Source: Ignavibacteria bacterium (GTDB taxonomy: Bacteria; Bacteroidota; Ignavibacteria; Ignavibacteriales; Melioribacteraceae). Taken from it: a stretch of DNA of 57,227 bases. The stretch spans positions 1-57,227 of the forward strand of contig WPAE01000005.1 of assembly GCA_009773205.1 (NCBI GenBank). Direction: 5' to 3'. Positions within the stretch are counted from its first letter, which is position 1, and each line of letters opens with the position of its first letter. Position numbers and translations under genes: made by a program. Positions 54,750 through 57,227 of this stretch are shown piece after piece. Below the pieces are notes generated by a model. It saw only the letters and a program-made list of their open reading frames with translations. It was not told the DNA's origin and did not search any database.

Positions 54750-55505
54750 ATGAAGCTATCTGCAATAATAATTGCAAAGAATGAAGAAAAAAATTTAGAA
54801 GTATGTCTTAAAAGCATGATTGAAGTTTTTGATGACATAGTTGTTATCGTAGATTCAAGTACAACCGATAATACTTTAACGGTTGCTTCAAAATATCAAA
54901 TTGTGAATTGTGAAGTACGTCAATGGCAAGGCTATGCATTAGCTAAGAGCTATGCAGTTTCAAAAACTAAACACGATTGGGTGTTTTGGATTGATGCAGA
55001 TGAAGAATTAACTAAAGAACTTGCAGATGAGTTAATTCAATTAAAGCAGAGCAGCCCAAGATATAATTGTTATAACGTAGCTCGCCGGGCTTATTTTCTT
55101 GGTAAATGGATCAAGCATAGCGGCTGGTATCCAGCAAGAGTTAAGCGCTTCTTTAACAAGAACTATATTCTTTTTGATGATAAGCAAGTACACGAAGGAT
55201 TGATTGTTAATGGCGAGATTGGAAGTTTAAAATACGACCTCAATCACTACACCGATCCAAGTATCGAACATTATTTTATAAAATTTAATTTATACACATC
55301 TCTTGCTGCTAAAGAACTTTTTTCTAAAAAAAGAAAAGCAAAGCTAAGCGATATTCTCTTTCGCCCGCTTTTTTTATTTCTAAAAATGTATATCTTCAAA
55401 AGAGGGTTTTTAGATGGTTTGCATGGATTTATACTTGCAATATTTTCTTCGGTTTATGTTTTTGCAAAGTACAGTAAACTTTGGGAGCTTAATAGAAATA
55501 AATGA
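54750..55505 (+). CDS. Family 2 glycosyltransferase (LPS core type)
   Basis: 251 aa. KLSAIIIAKNEEKNLEVCL, VDSSTTDNT and the metal-binding WIDADEEL (DxD near 86) mark a GT-A fold family 2 enzyme. The sequence resembles WaaE/KdtX-type beta-1,4-glucosyltransferases (GYALAKSYAV, then CYNVARRAYFLGKWIKHSGW and PARVKRFF), which add a sugar to the LPS inner core. A short C-terminal hydrophobic segment may associate with the membrane. It lies between the MsbA-type exporter and nadK, overlapping nadK by 4 nt. Confidence 0.88.
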   Translation: MKLSAIIIAKNEEKNLEVCLKSMIEVFDDIVVIVDSSTTDNTLTVASKYQIVNCEVRQWQGYALAKSYAVSKTKHDWVFWIDADEELTKELADELIQLKQSSPRYNCYNVARRAYFLGKWIKHSGWYPARVKRFFNKNYILFDDKQVHEGLIVNGEIGSLKYDLNHYTDPSIEHYFIKFNLYTSLAAKELFSKKRKAKLSDILFRPLFLFLKMYIFKRGFLDGLHGFILAIFSSVYVFAKYSKLWELNRNK

Positions 55506-56386
55506 CTATTGGAATAATTCCAAATATTACAAAGATGGAAGTTAGCGGAATACTTGAGCAGATCATTTTAGACATAACCAAGAATGAACTGGATTATGTA
55601 ATAAGTAATTCTCTCTTACTTTCATCAACCGGGCTAACTGATAAAATTGACAAGCAAAAATTTGTCCCGCTTGAGCAAATAGGAACTCAAAGTGATATGG
55701 TTGTTTCAATAGGCGGTGACGGCACAATGCTAAACACTGCTTACCATGTTAGGAAAAGCGGAACCCCAATTGTAGGTGTAAATTTTGGCAAACTTGGTTT
55801 TTTAGCTGAGTTTGATGTTGATAGTTTTAGCAGTTTTTTAAAAGAAGTAAAAAACAATAATTACGTTGTTGAAGATAGAATTGCTTTAATAGGAAATTGT
55901 ACTAATATTGAAGAAACATTGTATGCTATCAATGATTTGGTTATTGATAAAGGTTCTTGGTCAAAGATGATAGAGCTTACAGTTTATGTCGATGATGATT
56001 ATGTAACTACTTTTGCCGCAGATGGAATTATTGTTGCAACTCCTACCGGTTCAACTGGTTATTCATTATCAACCGGCGGACCAATTGTTAATCCCAAAGC
56101 TGATGTAATTACTCTTAGCCCAATTTCACCTCATACTCTTACTATGCGCCCTCTTGTAATATCTAGCTCGCAAAAAATTAAAATAAAAGTAAATTCTCTC
56201 CACGATACGATTCAAGTAAGCAGCGATGGGCAGCGTGTGAACTTCATAAATCCTCCGGCTGAAATAAATATTGAAAAAAGTAACAAGCCGGTAAAACTTG
56301 TTCACTCTACTATAAATAATTATTTTGAAACACTACGCAAAAAACTTTTTTGGGGACTTGATATACGCCAATCTAACAACTCATAG
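55502..56386 (+). CDS. nadK: NAD kinase
   Basis: 294 aa. NAD kinase phosphorylates NAD to NADP. The ATP/NAD motif SIGGDGTMLNTAYHVR is near 69-84 and the NAD-binding GVNFGKLGFLAEF follows. The conserved NDLVIDKG, then ATPTGSTGYSLSTGGPIVNP near 180-199, and ITLSPISPHTLTMRPLV complete the family pattern. It overlaps the glycosyltransferase stop by 4 nt and is 8 nt from the next gene. Confidence 0.96.
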   Translation: MTIGIIPNITKMEVSGILEQIILDITKNELDYVISNSLLLSSTGLTDKIDKQKFVPLEQIGTQSDMVVSIGGDGTMLNTAYHVRKSGTPIVGVNFGKLGFLAEFDVDSFSSFLKEVKNNNYVVEDRIALIGNCTNIEETLYAINDLVIDKGSWSKMIELTVYVDDDYVTTFAADGIIVATPTGSTGYSLSTGGPIVNPKADVITLSPISPHTLTMRPLVISSSQKIKIKVNSLHDTIQVSSDGQRVNFINPPAEINIEKSNKPVKLVHSTINNYFETLRKKLFWGLDIRQSNNS

Positions 56387-56394
56387 AGGTTGTA

Positions 56395-56898
56395 ATGAAA
56401 TCGTTTTTCTTTATTCAATTTCTTCTAATAACAAGCTCTCTTTATGCTCAGCTCAATAAAACAATAATTGATGAAAAATCCGGGAAACAAATACTTATAG
56501 GAATTTGTGACCGCACAGCATTTGCAGATTCAAATTACTCTTGGTGGTTTAACGCAGAGTATGAGAATTACGAGCCGGATTCATCCGTTGTAGAAAAATT
56601 TAACCAAACCATTCATTATTTCAATATTAAAATTGTTATGGCTTCTTGGTGCGGAGACAGCAAAAGGGAAGTGCCTCGCTTTTTTAAGATTATAGACGCA
56701 GCACATTACGATTGTAATAAATTACAAATTGTAAGTGTAGATAGAACAAAGCAAAGTTCAGAAGGAGAGATAAATAATCTTGAAATTAAATTCGTACCAA
56801 CATTTATCTTTTTCAAAGGCGAAACTGAGTTGGGGAGAATTATCGAAATGCCGAAGGGAAAGTTGGAAGAAGATATTTTAGAGATTGTATGTAAGTAG
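56395..56898 (+). CDS. Secreted thioredoxin-like protein
   Basis: 167 aa with a signal peptide (MKSFFFIQFLLITSSLYAQ). A thioredoxin fold is indicated by IKIVMASWCGDSKREVPRFFKII, with a CGDS motif where classical thioredoxin has CxxC, so only one active-site Cys remains. LQIVSVDRTK, the segment with a likely cis-Pro (VPTFIFFK) and ELGRIIEMPKG follow. A second Cys (YDCNKLQ) is not at the usual position. It resembles the periplasmic 'thiol reductase thioredoxin' proteins of Bacteroidota; catalytic activity as a disulfide reductase is doubtful. Confidence 0.78.
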   Translation: MKSFFFIQFLLITSSLYAQLNKTIIDEKSGKQILIGICDRTAFADSNYSWWFNAEYENYEPDSSVVEKFNQTIHYFNIKIVMASWCGDSKREVPRFFKIIDAAHYDCNKLQIVSVDRTKQSSEGEINNLEIKFVPTFIFFKGETELGRIIEMPKGKLEEDILEIVCK

Positions 56899-57020
56899 GA
56901 AACCGATAAAAAATTTAATTGTAATTATTTATCGCAAAAGGAATGGTTGGCGAAGTATTGCATAATTATAGCAATGTAGAATCAGTGTTTGTAATCTCTT
57001 TTGCACAAAGAGCAATTATT

Positions 57021-57122
57021 TGTCATTCTGAAACTATATATATATAGAATCTGAAAACTTCGTTATTGATAGATTTTGATATTCTTCTCCATCACACTTC
57101 AGTATGGTGGAGAAGAATGACA
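57021..57122. repeat. Palindromic TGTCATTC repeat with internal hairpin
   Basis: TGTCATTC at 57021 is repeated inverted as GAATGACA ending at 57122. Inside is a long stem: ATTCTTCTCCATCA (57081-57094) against TGGTGGAGAAGAAT (to 57118), 13 of 14 paired. There is also an alternating TATATATATATA run near 57035. This is the only structure in the region from 56899 to the window end; I see no gene in that 329-nt stretch. Confidence 0.65.
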
Positions 57123-57227
57123 TGCACTAAGGTAAAAAGTCAAACTTAGTTGAAATTAAAGAGACTCTCATATTTTAAGCAACCAACTTTTGTTTTAGTT
57201 TAAGTTCTGTTTTTAATGCTTCTCTTA

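Noticed and set aside
56904-56934. Terminator after the thioredoxin-like gene
   Set aside because: CGATAAA and TTTATCG can pair, but the stem is A+T-only beyond the first bases, the loop is long and no T run follows.

Overview
The window is A+T-rich, densely packed bacterial DNA. It most likely comes from the Ignavibacteria or a close relative in the Bacteroidota/Chlorobi group. This is an inference from four things: a type IX secretion sorting domain (NYPNPFNP followed by DVLGREVATLVN); a promoter pattern TTTG-N19/20-TAnnTTTG, the form described for the Bacteroidetes housekeeping sigma factor, upstream of at least eight transcription units; many short lipoproteins; and palindromic TGTCATTC repeats of the kind common in these genomes. 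No rRNA or tRNA gene, CRISPR array, prophage or complete insertion sequence was seen.

Layout. Positions 1-1900 (minus strand) hold a row of small lipoprotein genes of unknown function, one cut by the window edge, plus two doubtful small ORFs. Positions 1931-5219 (minus) are a three-gene membrane redox operon: an exported four-cluster Fe-S protein, an NrfD/HybB-type quinone-interacting membrane subunit and a 13-haem periplasmic cytochrome c, with a consensus promoter. Positions 5435-7447 encode a fusion of a complete chorismate mutase/prephenate dehydratase with a DAHP synthase domain that lacks a conserved active-site segment. Positions 7450-8570 are repeat-rich: two short transposon-like elements with terminal inverted repeats and 4-bp target duplications flank a DUF433 antitoxin gene and its truncated toxin partner. 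A secreted C69 dipeptidase (minus) follows.

From 10.7 kb to the end every gene is on the plus strand and most are housekeeping: recN, an outer-membrane-type protein, hemW, a T9SS-secreted BNR-repeat protein with a palindromic repeat inserted in its sorting domain, a SIMPL protein, proC and a four-helix-bundle (IVP) gene bounded by inverted and tandem repeats. Next comes the classical rimP-nusA-infB-rbfA-truB-ribF-rpsO-pnp translation/RNA operon, then dus, an RNase E/G, transaldolase, gcvT, comB, ftsK, lolA, a YbhN-type membrane protein, uppP, a lipoprotein cyclophilin and holA. The last part holds an ECF sigma/anti-sigma pair, rpmE, rsmB, a RodZ-like protein, ligA, a STAS protein, a HAD phosphatase, a PgpH-type HD phosphodiesterase, xerD, a SPOR-like lipoprotein, an MsbA-type ABC exporter, a family-2 glycosyltransferase, nadK and a thioredoxin-like protein.

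The observations most worth a second look are the PheA-DAHP synthase fusion with its missing Arg-containing loop, the small transposon family around the decayed toxin-antitoxin pair, the repeat inside the T9SS sorting domain, and the IVP gene enclosed by inverted repeats.
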